DNA of 64,000 nt from Vagococcus hydrophili (lineage in GTDB: Bacteria; Bacillota; Bacilli; Lactobacillales; Vagococcaceae): positions 1,798,001 through 1,862,000 of the forward strand of contig NZ_CP049887.1 in the NCBI RefSeq assembly GCF_011304195.1, in the 5' to 3' direction. The notes under the pieces are model-generated. The model was not told the origin of the DNA. It was given only the letters and a program-made list of their open reading frames with translations, and made no database searches. Position numbers and translations under genes: made by a program. Below, in pieces: positions 25,712 through 34,982 of the stretch (within the stretch, counting starts at the first letter, position 1; the number at the start of each line of letters is the position of its first letter).

Positions 25712-27138
25712 AAGGTCAAATAACATTAATTGGTGCCGGTCCTGGAGAACCAGAACTTTTAACACTTAAAGCGCTCAGAAAGCTAAAAGAGGCGGATGCG
25801 GTTTTTTATGATCGATTGATTAATCAAGATTTACTAAATTATTGTTCTGATTCCTGTGAATTGATTGATGTGGGGAAAAAACCGAAAGAACACAAAGTTC
25901 CTCAATCAGAAATCGAAGCTTTAATTATCAAGAAGGCTAAAGAAGGCAAGCGAGTTGTTCGTTTAAAAAGTGGTGATCCCTATGTTTTCGGACGTGGGGG
26001 AGAAGAAGGGCGAAATATCACTGAAAATGACCTTGATTTTGAAGTGATTCCTGGGATTACTTCTGCCATTGGTGGCCTAGCTTACGCAGGCATACCGATT
26101 ACGCACCGTGATTTTTCTTCAAGTTTTCATGTGATAACCGGACACCTAAAATCAGAAAATAATCAATTAGATTGGAAAAATCTTGCTAAGACAGAAGGGA
26201 CCTTAGTTTTTCTAATGGGAATGTCTGAACTTGAAACGATTACCAATCAATTGATGAAGCATCAGAAATCTAAAGACACACCTGTTGCAATCGTTAGATG
26301 GGCAACAAGAAAAGATCAAAAAACAGTGGTTGGTACACTTGAAACAATTTGTGATGTGGCTAAATCAGCTCAAATGACCTCACCTAGTTTGATTGTGATG
26401 GGTGAAGTGGTGACTCAAAGAGACTATTTAAATTTTTACGAAAGTCGCCCACTTTTTGGCAAACGAGTGATGGTTCCTTTTACAGAAAAAAAAGGAATGA
26501 CACATCATTTAATCGATGCAGGTGCCTCAGTTTTAGAGTTACCTAAACTAACTAAGAATTTTTTAAGTCAGAATTTCACTATTGAAAGCATGAAAGAGAT
26601 TGTTTTCCTAGATGGTGAGAGCGTTAAATTATTTATTGATCAATTGATTGAGACTAAGCAAGACATTCGTCAATTACAACATGTAGCTTTTGTCACAATC
26701 GGTCATCATACAAAAGTGGCAGTGAATGCTCTAGGGATTCTACCAAGTGAAGTATTTGAGACCTTGTCAGATTATGATTTGAGTAAAAAGGAAATTGAAA
26801 CGACATTATTTGTTGGTGAAAAAAGTTATATTGATCAGTTAAAAGAACTGAATAATCAGATTAATTATTACTCACCTTTTGAAATGATAAGTCAAGAGTT
26901 GAATGAGGAAGAATTAGACGAAGTGGATTATCTCTATCTACCTAGTTCAAAAGCTGCTTACTATTTCATTAAAGATTTATCAAAAGAAATGCTAGAAAAG
27001 TTAATAACTAAAAAAATTATGGTCATGGGAGAAGTAACATCTAAAATTTTTGAGGATAAAAATATCCCAGTAATTCAATCAGAAAGACCTAGTTTTGAAA
27101 GTGTGATAAACAAACTAATTGAGGAGGATATCAAGTGA
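25708..27138 (+). CDS. cobA: CobA-HemD fusion: uroporphyrinogen-III C-methyltransferase / uroporphyrinogen-III synthase-like
   Basis: Residues 1-245 are a complete SUMT, making precorrin-2: TLIGAGPGEPELLTLKA, VRLKSGDPYVFGRGGEE, PGITSAIGGLAYAGIPITHR and FLMGMSELETI. Residues about 250-476 have the layout of a HemD domain (FGKRVMVPFTEK start, YLPSSKAAYYF near the end) but look divergent. A separate hemD lies at 35879, so the fused domain may be redundant or specialised. GTG start with GGAGG, overlapping cbiJ by 4 bases. Confidence 0.93.
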   Translation: MKGQITLIGAGPGEPELLTLKALRKLKEADAVFYDRLINQDLLNYCSDSCELIDVGKKPKEHKVPQSEIEALIIKKAKEGKRVVRLKSGDPYVFGRGGEEGRNITENDLDFEVIPGITSAIGGLAYAGIPITHRDFSSSFHVITGHLKSENNQLDWKNLAKTEGTLVFLMGMSELETITNQLMKHQKSKDTPVAIVRWATRKDQKTVVGTLETICDVAKSAQMTSPSLIVMGEVVTQRDYLNFYESRPLFGKRVMVPFTEKKGMTHHLIDAGASVLELPKLTKNFLSQNFTIESMKEIVFLDGESVKLFIDQLIETKQDIRQLQHVAFVTIGHHTKVAVNALGILPSEVFETLSDYDLSKKEIETTLFVGEKSYIDQLKELNNQINYYSPFEMISQELNEEELDEVDYLYLPSSKAAYYFIKDLSKEMLEKLITKKIMVMGEVTSKIFEDKNIPVIQSERPSFESVINKLIEEDIK

Positions 27139-27911
27139 AAAAAGCATTGATTATTGTTAGTTTTGGAACAAGTTATAAGGAAACAAGAGAAAAAACAATT
27201 GAAGCGGTAGAAAAAAGAATGGTAGAAAATTTTGGTGAATGTGATGTCTACAGAGCTTTCACATCAAACATGGTCATCAAAAAAATTAAAGAAAAAGAAG
27301 GCATAAAAGTTCCAACAGTGAATCAATTAATGCTAGAACTAAAAGAAAAAGGCTATAAAGAAGTTTATGTTCAACCACTTCATGTAATTAATGGAAGCGA
27401 ATATTCAAAAGCAGTTCATCAAGCCAATCATTTTAAGAAAGATTTTGATGTGATTAAAGTTGGCAAACCACTGATGACTGAGTTTGAAGACTACGAAGAA
27501 ATTGTTGAGTGGTTAAAAGATTTAGCGCAACCTATCGGTGAAAAAGAAGGCGTTGTTTTAATGGGACATGGTACACAACACGCTGCCTTTACGGCTTATG
27601 CTTGTTTGGATCATATGTTAGATAAAGAACCGATTTTTGTTTGTGCTGTAGAAAGTTATCCTTCAATTGAAACAGTAGTGGATAAATTAAAAGAAAAACA
27701 CATCGAAAAAGTTTATTTACATCCTTTCATGTTAGTCGCAGGAGATCACGCAACGAATGATATGGCTTCAGATGAAGAGGATTCATGGAAATCACAGTTA
27801 ACGAAAGAAGGCTTTATCGTTGAACCTATTTTAAAAGGAATGGGTGAATATCCTAAGATTCAAGATATGTTCTTATCTCATGCTGAAAAAGTAGTAGAAA
27901 GAGGCGAGTAG
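27135..27911 (+). CDS. cbiK: CbiK, sirohydrochlorin cobaltochelatase
   Basis: Class II chelatase (258 residues) that inserts cobalt into sirohydrochlorin, committing it to the anaerobic pathway. Signatures: ALIIVSFGTSYKETREKTI, EVYVQPLHVINGSEY with the first metal His, VVLMGHGTQHAA, CAVESYPSIE and LHPFMLVAGDHATNDM. GTG start overlapping the fusion gene by 4 bases; ends right before cbiL. Confidence 0.96.
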   Translation: MKKALIIVSFGTSYKETREKTIEAVEKRMVENFGECDVYRAFTSNMVIKKIKEKEGIKVPTVNQLMLELKEKGYKEVYVQPLHVINGSEYSKAVHQANHFKKDFDVIKVGKPLMTEFEDYEEIVEWLKDLAQPIGEKEGVVLMGHGTQHAAFTAYACLDHMLDKEPIFVCAVESYPSIETVVDKLKEKHIEKVYLHPFMLVAGDHATNDMASDEEDSWKSQLTKEGFIVEPILKGMGEYPKIQDMFLSHAEKVVERGE

Positions 27912-28616
27912 ATGGCAAAGTTTTATGGAATCGGAACAGGACCAGGTGACTCTGATTTATTAACAATCAGAGGGAAAAAAGCTTTAGAAACGATTGATTA
28001 TTTATACACACCAGAACCTAAGAAAAAAGGCAAAAGTTTGGCTTTGTCTATTGTGTCACCCTACCTTCCAGATAATTTAGAAATCAAACAACGTCATTTT
28101 CCAATGGTGAATGATTTGTCTGTTAAAGAAGAAGCTTGGGATTTAGTCGCCAGTGAAATCTTGGAAGATGTTAAATCGGGTAAAAATGTGGGCTTTGTCA
28201 CACTTGGTGATCCTATGGTTTATAGTACTTATAGCTATTTACTGGAACGTTTATCTAATGCGATTGAGACAGAAACGATACCAGGTATTTCATCGTTTTC
28301 TAGTATGTCGAACATTTTACAAATTCCACTTGTCATGGATGAAGAAACCTATTCAGTTGTTCCAGCAACAGCAGATGAATCAGTCATTAAGACAGCTTTA
28401 GAAACTTTCTCTACGGTGATTATTATGAAGGTTTCAGTGGAGTTACCTAAAATTAAAAGACTACTTGAATCATACGACTTATTAGATTCAACTGTTTTAA
28501 TCAGTAATGCTTCAATGGAAAATGAAAGTATTATTATGGGGCTTACTGACTTAGACGAAACAAAACGAATTTCTTATTTTTCAACAATGATTGTGTATAA
28601 AACAAGAGAAATATAA
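27912..28616 (+). CDS. cbiL: CbiL, cobalt-precorrin-2 C20-methyltransferase
   Basis: SAM-dependent methyltransferase of 234 residues: FYGIGTGPGDSDLLTIRGK at the start, YTPEPKKKGKSLALSI, FVTLGDPMVYSTYSYL and PGISSFSSMSNILQIPL. These are CbiL/CobI features. Sits between the chelatase and the cobalt transporter genes. Confidence 0.95.
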   Translation: MAKFYGIGTGPGDSDLLTIRGKKALETIDYLYTPEPKKKGKSLALSIVSPYLPDNLEIKQRHFPMVNDLSVKEEAWDLVASEILEDVKSGKNVGFVTLGDPMVYSTYSYLLERLSNAIETETIPGISSFSSMSNILQIPLVMDEETYSVVPATADESVIKTALETFSTVIIMKVSVELPKIKRLLESYDLLDSTVLISNASMENESIIMGLTDLDETKRISYFSTMIVYKTREI

Positions 28617-28632
28617 AAGGAGAATGAATCAA

Positions 28633-29367
28633 ATGAAAAAAGTATTGAAGAAGTTTGCACTAGGTGTTGTACTTGTGGGGATTTTAATCACAATTTTACC
28701 TCAAGAAGCACATGCAATGCACATTATGGAAGGTTTTTTACCAATTGGTTGGAGTATCTTTTGGTATGTTGCTTTTGCTCCATTCTTTATTTATGGTTTA
28801 ATGCAAATGAAAAAAATTGTGGAAGCAGATAAACAGAATAAAATATTATTAGCGTTAAGTGGAGCCCTTATTTTTGTCTTATCAGCTTTAAAAATTCCAT
28901 CAGTAACAGGCTCAACGTCTCATCCAACAGGTGTTGGTTTAGGAACAGCTATTTTTGGACCTGCAGTGATTAGTGTTTTGGGAACAATTTGTTTATTATT
29001 CCAAGCTTTGTTTTTAGCTCACGGAGGTATTACAACGTTAGGAGCTAATGCTTTTTCAATGGCTGTGGTAGGACCTTTTGTTGGGTATGGCGTGTATCTA
29101 CTATGTAAAAAAATGAAGGTGAACACATCGATTAGTTTGTTTGCCTGTGCTTTTTTAGCTGATATTTCGACTTACTTAATGACTTCGATTCAATTAGGAA
29201 TTGTTTTCCCTGATCCAAGTACTGGTATTATGGGAGCTATTGTGAAATTTATGGGTGTCTTCTTATTCACTCAAGTACCAATCGGAATTGCGGAAGGATT
29301 ATTAACAGTCGTTGTTTATAATTTATTAACGTCAAGCTTGAAAGAAGAAGGAGGAATTTTACGATGA
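28633..29367 (+). CDS. cbiM: CbiM, cobalt ECF-type transporter substrate-binding protein
   Basis: Membrane S component of the cobalt importer (about 244 residues). A leader ending in AHA precedes MHIMEGFLP, so cleavage would expose the Met-His N-terminus that binds cobalt in this family. Further features: PSVTGSTSHPTGVGLG and LAHGGITTLGANAFSMAVVGPF. ATG 28633 lies 10 bases from AGGAG; the ATG at 28624 is too close and the frame start at 28591 lies in cbiL. Confidence 0.96.
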   Translation: MKKVLKKFALGVVLVGILITILPQEAHAMHIMEGFLPIGWSIFWYVAFAPFFIYGLMQMKKIVEADKQNKILLALSGALIFVLSALKIPSVTGSTSHPTGVGLGTAIFGPAVISVLGTICLLFQALFLAHGGITTLGANAFSMAVVGPFVGYGVYLLCKKMKVNTSISLFACAFLADISTYLMTSIQLGIVFPDPSTGIMGAIVKFMGVFLFTQVPIGIAEGLLTVVVYNLLTSSLKEEGGILR

Positions 29368-29660
29368 AAAAAGGAAATAAAACAAAAGCTAATTTATTGA
29401 TGGTAGTTGCGATTGTTGCACTTGTTATTGGGGCACTTCTTTTACAACCTAAAGGAGAGTTTGAAGGATCAGATGGCGCGGCAGAAGCAATGATTACAGA
29501 AATTAAACCAGATTATGAGCCATGGTTTGAACCCTTGATTGAACCTAAAAGTGGTGAAATTGAAAGTTTATTGTTTACCTTACAAGGAAGCATTGGGGCA
29601 GCTATTATTGCTTATGTGATTGGTTATAACAAAGGAAAGAATAAACATGCTATCGATTGA
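29364..29660 (+). CDS. cbiN: CbiN, cobalt transport accessory protein
   Basis: Small protein of 98 residues with two membrane segments around an extracytoplasmic loop carrying EFEGSDGAAEAMI and YEPWFEPL, the hallmark of CbiN. It helps load cobalt onto CbiM. Start overlaps cbiM by 4 bases, and its end overlaps cbiQ by 14. Confidence 0.95.
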   Translation: MKKGNKTKANLLMVVAIVALVIGALLLQPKGEFEGSDGAAEAMITEIKPDYEPWFEPLIEPKSGEIESLLFTLQGSIGAAIIAYVIGYNKGKNKHAID

Positions 29661-30327
29661 TAAAATAGCTTATGAAAGTAAATTAAAGGATGTCTCACCC
29701 ATTTTAAAAACAGTCTGTTACTTTGGTCTCTTAGTGTACATGTTTCTTTTATCACCTGTTTTTCAAAGTGTGGGAATTTTAATCATTGCAATCTTAACTA
29801 TTTATACAGCTCGAATGACGATTGTTAGATATATTAAGTGGTTACTTGTGCCGCTCCCTTTTTTACTGATTAGTTTTATCACGATTATTTTAACCGTTTC
29901 TACTTCCAAAAGTGAGTTGTTTTTTTCAGCTCACCTTTTTGGAAGGTATGTGGGAGCAACATCAGCTTCCTTAGAAATGGGCTATCAGTTATTTTTCAGA
30001 TCGTTTGGGTGTTTGGCTTGTACTTATTTTTATGCAATGAGTGTGCCTTTTAATCAAATCCTATATGTTTTGAATAAGTGCCATTTGCCGAGCTACTTGA
30101 TTGAAGTAACTATGTTAATGTATCGCTTTATTTTTATTTTAATTGATGAGATGTTATTGATTCATCAATCTCAAAGCATGCGGTTTGGTTATCAAACGGT
30201 AAAAACAAGCTATCACTCATTAGGTTTATTATTTAGAGTATTATTTCTTCAAAGCATGGCACGTTATAAAAAAATGATGATTGCCTTAGAGATGAAATTT
30301 TTCAATGGTGATTTTCCCTTGAATTGA
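29647..30327 (+). CDS. cbiQ: CbiQ, cobalt ECF transporter T component
   Basis: Transmembrane coupling protein (226 residues) with 4-5 hydrophobic segments, linking CbiM to the CbiO ATPase. The C-terminal part has FRVLFLQSMARYKKMMIALEM, matching the coupling helix region. ATG 29647 behind AAAGGAAAG is preferred to the frame start at 29620. Confidence 0.92.
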   Translation: MLSIDKIAYESKLKDVSPILKTVCYFGLLVYMFLLSPVFQSVGILIIAILTIYTARMTIVRYIKWLLVPLPFLLISFITIILTVSTSKSELFFSAHLFGRYVGATSASLEMGYQLFFRSFGCLACTYFYAMSVPFNQILYVLNKCHLPSYLIEVTMLMYRFIFILIDEMLLIHQSQSMRFGYQTVKTSYHSLGLLFRVLFLQSMARYKKMMIALEMKFFNGDFPLN

Positions 30328-30341
30328 AAGAAGGTTTAGAG

Positions 30342-31145
30342 ATGTTAAAAATTGAGAATGTCTGTGTTTCTTATGACAAGAATACACAAATTTTAAATGA
30401 TATTTGTATGGAATTTAAAGAAAATACCCCCATTGGAATTATTGGTGCTAATGGCTCAGGTAAATCAACCTTATTTCAAACAATCGTTGGCTTATTAAAA
30501 CCAACCAAGGGAAATATTTATTTCAATAATCAAAAATTATCTTATAAAAAAAGTAAATTAACGGAATTTAGAAAAAAAGTTGGCATCGTTTTTCAAGAAC
30601 CAGAACAGCAAATGTTTTATTCAATCGTTGAGGATGATGTAGCATTTGCATTAAAGAACTTAGGAATTTCAGAGGAAGAAATTGTTAAGAGGATGAATAA
30701 AGCATTTGATTTGTTAGATATTCAGCATTTGAAAGAAAAGCCGATTCAATATTTAAGTTACGGTCAAAAAAAGCGAGTAGCAATCGCTAGTGTTCTTGTT
30801 TTAGAAACGGAATGGATTTTATTAGATGAACCAACAGCAGGTTTAGATCCAGCTGGTAGAGGGCACATGATCGAGATTATCAAACGATTAGTGTCAGAAA
30901 ATAAAAAGGTGATTTTATCTAGTCATGACATGGATTTAATGTACGAGGTTTGCCAATATTTCTATGTTTTAAAAGAAGGATCAGTTATTCTTGAAGGCTC
31001 AAAGGAAGATATTTTCTTAGATAGAGAATTACTCCTATCTGCTAAATTAGAACAGCCGTGGTTGGTTAAAATGCACCAACAGTTAGAGATACCTTTGTTT
31101 CCAGATGAAGAAAGTTTTTATAAAAATACGAAAGTTGGGGGATAA
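30342..31145 (+). CDS. cbiO: CbiO, cobalt ECF transporter ATPase
   Basis: ABC ATPase of 267 residues. Walker A GIIGANGSGKSTLFQ, Q loop VFQEPEQQMFY, signature LSYGQKKRVAIAS, Walker B WILLDEPTAGLDP, switch His in LSSHDMDLM. It powers CbiMNQ. Whether it also drives the CblT-like S component is not visible. ATG 30342 is taken; a TTG 18 bases earlier overlaps the cbiQ end. Confidence 0.95.
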   Translation: MLKIENVCVSYDKNTQILNDICMEFKENTPIGIIGANGSGKSTLFQTIVGLLKPTKGNIYFNNQKLSYKKSKLTEFRKKVGIVFQEPEQQMFYSIVEDDVAFALKNLGISEEEIVKRMNKAFDLLDIQHLKEKPIQYLSYGQKKRVAIASVLVLETEWILLDEPTAGLDPAGRGHMIEIIKRLVSENKKVILSSHDMDLMYEVCQYFYVLKEGSVILEGSKEDIFLDRELLLSAKLEQPWLVKMHQQLEIPLFPDEESFYKNTKVGG

Positions 31146-31150
31146 GTAAA

Positions 31151-32656
31151 ATGGTTAAAAGTATTATGGTTCAAGGAACAGCCTCAGATGTAGGGAAAAG
31201 TATTTTAGTGGCAGGATTGTGCCGAATATTCTCTCAAGATGGGCTTGAATGTGTGCCTTTTAAATCACAGAATATGGCTCTAAATTCATACATCACATTA
31301 ACTGGTCATGAGATGGGAAGAGCGCAAGTGTTTCAATCAGAAGCAGCTGGAAAAGAAGCTGACGTTCGTATGAATCCCGTGCTTTTAAAACCAACCTCAG
31401 ATCGTAAATCTCAAGTAATTTTTAATGGAAAAGTTTTAGCTAATATGGATGCCGTAGAATACCACGAGTTTAAACCAACTTTAAGCCATAAGATTTCAGA
31501 AATCTATCAAGAGTTAGGTTCTGAAAATGATGTAGTTGTCATTGAAGGCGCAGGAAGTCCAGCTGAAATTAATTTAAATAGTCGTGACATTGCGAATATG
31601 GGCATGGCAAAAATTGCAGATGCACCTGTTATTCTTGTTGCTGATATCGACCGAGGTGGGGTCTTTGCCTCAATTTACGGTACAGTTGAATTACTTGAAA
31701 AAGAAGAAAGAGCCAGAGTTAAAGGGGTTATTATTAATAAATTTAGAGGAGATAAAGCTTTACTTGATCCAGGACTTGAGATGATTGAAGATTTGACGAA
31801 TATTCCTGTTTTAGGTGTGGTTCCTTATGAACAGTTTAAAATCGAAGATGAAGACAGTGTGGCGTTGAAAAATGTGAATCGTTTATTTGATTCAAGTAAG
31901 AAAATAGATGTGGCAGTGGTTTCTTTAAGTAAAATGTCTAATTTTACAGATTTTAATAGTTTAGAATTAGAACCAGATGTTTCCGTTAGGTATGTTTTTC
32001 AAGGAGATAAAATTGGACAACCGGATGTGTTAATCATTCCAGGTAGTAAAAATACCTTAGAAGATAGCTTGTTTTTAAAAGAAAGTGGCTTGGCGCAACA
32101 AATTCAAGAATTACGAGTAAAAGGAACTTATATTTTGGGGATTTGTGGTGGTTATCAGTTACTTGGAGAGAAATTACATGATCCACAAAAAATGGAATCA
32201 GAAACAGGTTCAGTTGACGGTTTAGGTTTACTTCCAGTGGAAACAACGATTCAAGAAACCAAAGTAACCGCCCAAGTTGAAGGGATGAGAGATGAATTAA
32301 AAGTGACAGGTTATGAAATTCATATGGGGGAAACACTTTTAAAAACTGGTCAACCTTTTGCAGAAATTTTAAAAGAAAACAATCAAGAAATCGCTCGATT
32401 TGATGGGGCTGTTAGTGAAGATGGTAAAGTTATTGGAACGTATCTTCACGGTATTTTTGATGGTAGTGATTTTAGGCATGATTTCTTTAATCAAGTAAGA
32501 GATTCAAAAGGTCTTGAGATGTTAACAGAAAAAACGCAAGAATATAAAGCATTTAAAGAGGAACAATACGACAAATTAGCAGATTGTTTACGTCAAAACT
32601 TAGACATGGAAAAAATCTATGAGATTATCAATCAGTCTGACAAAGGAAGTGTTTAG
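31151..32656 (+). CDS. cbiP: CbiP, adenosylcobyric acid synthase
   Basis: Amidates positions b, d, e and g of adenosylcobyrinate diamide. The 501-residue protein has P-loop VQGTASDVGKSILVAG, KSQNMALNSYIT, EGAGSPAEINL, and a glutaminase domain with ILGICGGYQLLG (Cys nucleophile) and TYLHGIFD. Distinguished from CbiA by length and by the KSQNMALN block. Confidence 0.96.
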   Translation: MVKSIMVQGTASDVGKSILVAGLCRIFSQDGLECVPFKSQNMALNSYITLTGHEMGRAQVFQSEAAGKEADVRMNPVLLKPTSDRKSQVIFNGKVLANMDAVEYHEFKPTLSHKISEIYQELGSENDVVVIEGAGSPAEINLNSRDIANMGMAKIADAPVILVADIDRGGVFASIYGTVELLEKEERARVKGVIINKFRGDKALLDPGLEMIEDLTNIPVLGVVPYEQFKIEDEDSVALKNVNRLFDSSKKIDVAVVSLSKMSNFTDFNSLELEPDVSVRYVFQGDKIGQPDVLIIPGSKNTLEDSLFLKESGLAQQIQELRVKGTYILGICGGYQLLGEKLHDPQKMESETGSVDGLGLLPVETTIQETKVTAQVEGMRDELKVTGYEIHMGETLLKTGQPFAEILKENNQEIARFDGAVSEDGKVIGTYLHGIFDGSDFRHDFFNQVRDSKGLEMLTEKTQEYKAFKEEQYDKLADCLRQNLDMEKIYEIINQSDKGSV

Positions 32657-33250
32657 ATGGCTGTTTATACTAAAACTGGAGACAAGGGATCAACTAAATT
32701 AGTCGGTGGAGTGAAGGTTAGAAAGCATCATCCACGTGTGGAAGCCTATGGAACGACTGATGAATTATGCTCTTTATTAGGTCACAGTCTATCATTTTTA
32801 TCTTCTGAGGATTATAAGTACAAAGAGGAGTTAATCAACATTCAACAACTTATTTTTGATTGCTCCAGAGATTTAGCTGTGCCAGAAAGAGGCATGCGTC
32901 CCTATAAGTTAACATCTGACAGCTACAAGTGGCTTGAAAAAAAAATTGATGCTTACTGGAAGTTATGCCCTGAGATTAATAAATTTATTTTGCCAGGAGG
33001 AACACTTTTTGCAAGTTCCCTTCAAGTCGTGCGGACCGTTACGAGACGTGCCGAAAGATGTGTTGTTTTTTTAATGGATGAAGGGGAAGACGTTAATTCA
33101 GAAGTATTGGTCTTTTTAAATCGTTTGTCTGATTACTTGTTTGTTTTAGCTCGTTTAGTTAATTTTCAGTCAGGGGAATTAGAGCTTGACTATGAGAACA
33201 GTCCCCAAGTTTTTTCTAGGAGGAAAAAAAGTGTACCCGATAACTCTTAA
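32657..33250 (+). CDS. pduO: PduO-type corrinoid adenosyltransferase
   Basis: Transfers the adenosyl group of ATP to cob(I)alamin or precursors. The 197 residues show the ATP-binding YTKTGDKGSTKLVGG, the VEAYGTTDELCSLLGH segment, FILPGGT and RTVTRRAERCVV with the catalytic Arg/Glu pair. It is adjacent to cbiP and overlaps the next gene by 20 bases. It complements the EutT-like protein in the eut operon. Confidence 0.94.
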   Translation: MAVYTKTGDKGSTKLVGGVKVRKHHPRVEAYGTTDELCSLLGHSLSFLSSEDYKYKEELINIQQLIFDCSRDLAVPERGMRPYKLTSDSYKWLEKKIDAYWKLCPEINKFILPGGTLFASSLQVVRTVTRRAERCVVFLMDEGEDVNSEVLVFLNRLSDYLFVLARLVNFQSGELELDYENSPQVFSRRKKSVPDNS

Positions 33251-33671
33251 TTTAAAAAACAAACCTGTCTTAATTATTGGTGGCGGAAAAATTGCTGCCC
33301 GAAAGATTAAAGGACTACTAGGTGAAGGGGCAGATATGACAGTCATTTCACCTATCCTTCATAAAGATATTAAGCAAGAAATGATTACTTGGATACAAAA
33401 AGAATATGAAGCAAGTGATATTAGGCCTCAGTACCAACTGATTTTTGCATGTACTGATAATAACTCCTTGAATGAACAAATATTAAGTGATGCACTGCCG
33501 TCTCAATTAGTTAATGTTGTGAGTAACAAAGAAAAATCAGATTTTTATAACATGTCGATGATTAAACATAAGGGCATAAAAATTGGCATTACAACTGAAG
33601 GAGCCTCTCCAAAAGTTACCAAAGAAACAAGAATTAAATTACAAGAATGGTTAAATAAAAATGAGGAGTAA
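33231..33671 (+). CDS. Precorrin-2 dehydrogenase (SirC/Met8-type, no chelatase domain)
   Basis: NAD+-dependent oxidation of precorrin-2 to sirohydrochlorin, the CbiK substrate. The 146-residue protein opens YPITLNLKNKPVLIIGGGKIA with a Rossmann GGGKIA loop, then LIFACTDNNSLNEQI and FYNMSMIKHKGIKIGITTEG, matching the N-terminal module of CysG. GTG 33231 is 7 bases after AGGAGG; the longer frame from 33186 lies in pduO. Together with cobA it bridges haem-type and corrin steps. Confidence 0.92.
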   Translation: MYPITLNLKNKPVLIIGGGKIAARKIKGLLGEGADMTVISPILHKDIKQEMITWIQKEYEASDIRPQYQLIFACTDNNSLNEQILSDALPSQLVNVVSNKEKSDFYNMSMIKHKGIKIGITTEGASPKVTKETRIKLQEWLNKNEE

Positions 33672-33677
33672 TGTGTC

Positions 33678-34982
33678 ATGCACCTTTTATATGTGGGACT
33701 CACCTATAAAAATACACCAGTTAGATTAAGAGAGAGAGCAACATTTTTAAATCAAGACATTAAATTAGCGAATCAGCAATTATTTAGAACGAAAAGTATT
33801 CTTGAAAATGTGATTATCTCGACTTGTAATCGAACGGAACTTTATGTAGTAGTGGATCAATTACACACAGGAAAATATTATACGAAACACTTTTTAGCAG
33901 ATTTTTTTGATTTGCCAGTGGAAGAATTAGAAGCTCATTTAAGCTTTAAAGAAGACGATGAAGTCTTAGAACATATCTTTAGACTTGGTTGTGGACTAGA
34001 CTCTGCTGTCTTAGGAGAAACTCAAATATTGGGGCAATTAAAGAAAAGTTTCTTAGAAGCACAAAAAGCAGAGACAACAGGAACTATTTTTAATAAACTA
34101 TTTAATGAGGTCATTCATTTTGCAAAAAAAATGCACAGTACTTATAAGTTCAATGAAATATCCTCATCTCTTAGCCAATCAGCCCTACAAATTGCTAATG
34201 AGGAATATCAGGATTTATCAGATAAACATCTTTTTGTCATAGGTGCAGGTCAAATGAGTGAGTTAGTCATTAAGAACCTTAAAAATTTTGAGTTAGAGAA
34301 AGTAAGTGTTTTTAATCGAACCATTGAAAACGCAAAAAAATTAGGTCAACATACGACCTTTGAGATGAATTACTATCCATTAGAAGAGTTAACAGCTAAT
34401 CTGAATCAGGCAGATATCCTGATTACGGCTGTTTCAAGTCAAGAACCATTAATGACTAAACAGATACTAGATGAAGTCAATTTAAATAAAAATCTGCTAC
34501 TGTTTGATTTAGGGTTACCAAGAAATATTAATCCACATTGTCAGCTTGTTGAAAATGTGACACTCTACAATGTGGACAGTATTGGTGAAAGAATCAATCG
34601 GGGTGAAAAAAAACGCCAAGAATTAATGTTAGAAGTCGCAGAAGAAGTCAAACTAGCAGTAGCATCTTTCAAAGAATGGGAAAAACAATTAGGTATTATC
34701 CCCGTTATTACAGAACTTCGAATTAAAACCTTAGAAGCTGAAGAAAGTGCTCTAAAAAGTTTGCAAAGTAAGTTACCCGATTTATCTGAAAGAGAAGTAA
34801 AAATTATTAGAAAACACATGAAAAGTATTGTCAATCAATCACTTAGAACGCCCATTAGAGAAATTAAAGAATTATCTACTGAAGAAAATGCCCTGTATGA
34901 TATTCAATTGTTTAAACGAATATTTGGGATTGAATTAAAAGAGGAGAATGACTGTGAAGCGAATTATTCGAGTAGGAACTAG
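33678..34982 (+). CDS. hemA: HemA, glutamyl-tRNA reductase
   Basis: First committed step of C5 tetrapyrrole synthesis, reducing glutamyl-tRNA to glutamate semialdehyde. Length 434. Catalytic Cys50 in VIISTCNRTELYVV, CGLDSAVLGETQILGQL, NADPH domain FVIGAGQMSELVI, and a helical C-terminal dimerisation domain. Its end overlaps hemC. In an organism probably lacking haem synthesis, the product would go to cobalamin. Confidence 0.97.
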   Translation: MHLLYVGLTYKNTPVRLRERATFLNQDIKLANQQLFRTKSILENVIISTCNRTELYVVVDQLHTGKYYTKHFLADFFDLPVEELEAHLSFKEDDEVLEHIFRLGCGLDSAVLGETQILGQLKKSFLEAQKAETTGTIFNKLFNEVIHFAKKMHSTYKFNEISSSLSQSALQIANEEYQDLSDKHLFVIGAGQMSELVIKNLKNFELEKVSVFNRTIENAKKLGQHTTFEMNYYPLEELTANLNQADILITAVSSQEPLMTKQILDEVNLNKNLLLFDLGLPRNINPHCQLVENVTLYNVDSIGERINRGEKKRQELMLEVAEEVKLAVASFKEWEKQLGIIPVITELRIKTLEAEESALKSLQSKLPDLSEREVKIIRKHMKSIVNQSLRTPIREIKELSTEENALYDIQLFKRIFGIELKEENDCEANYSSRN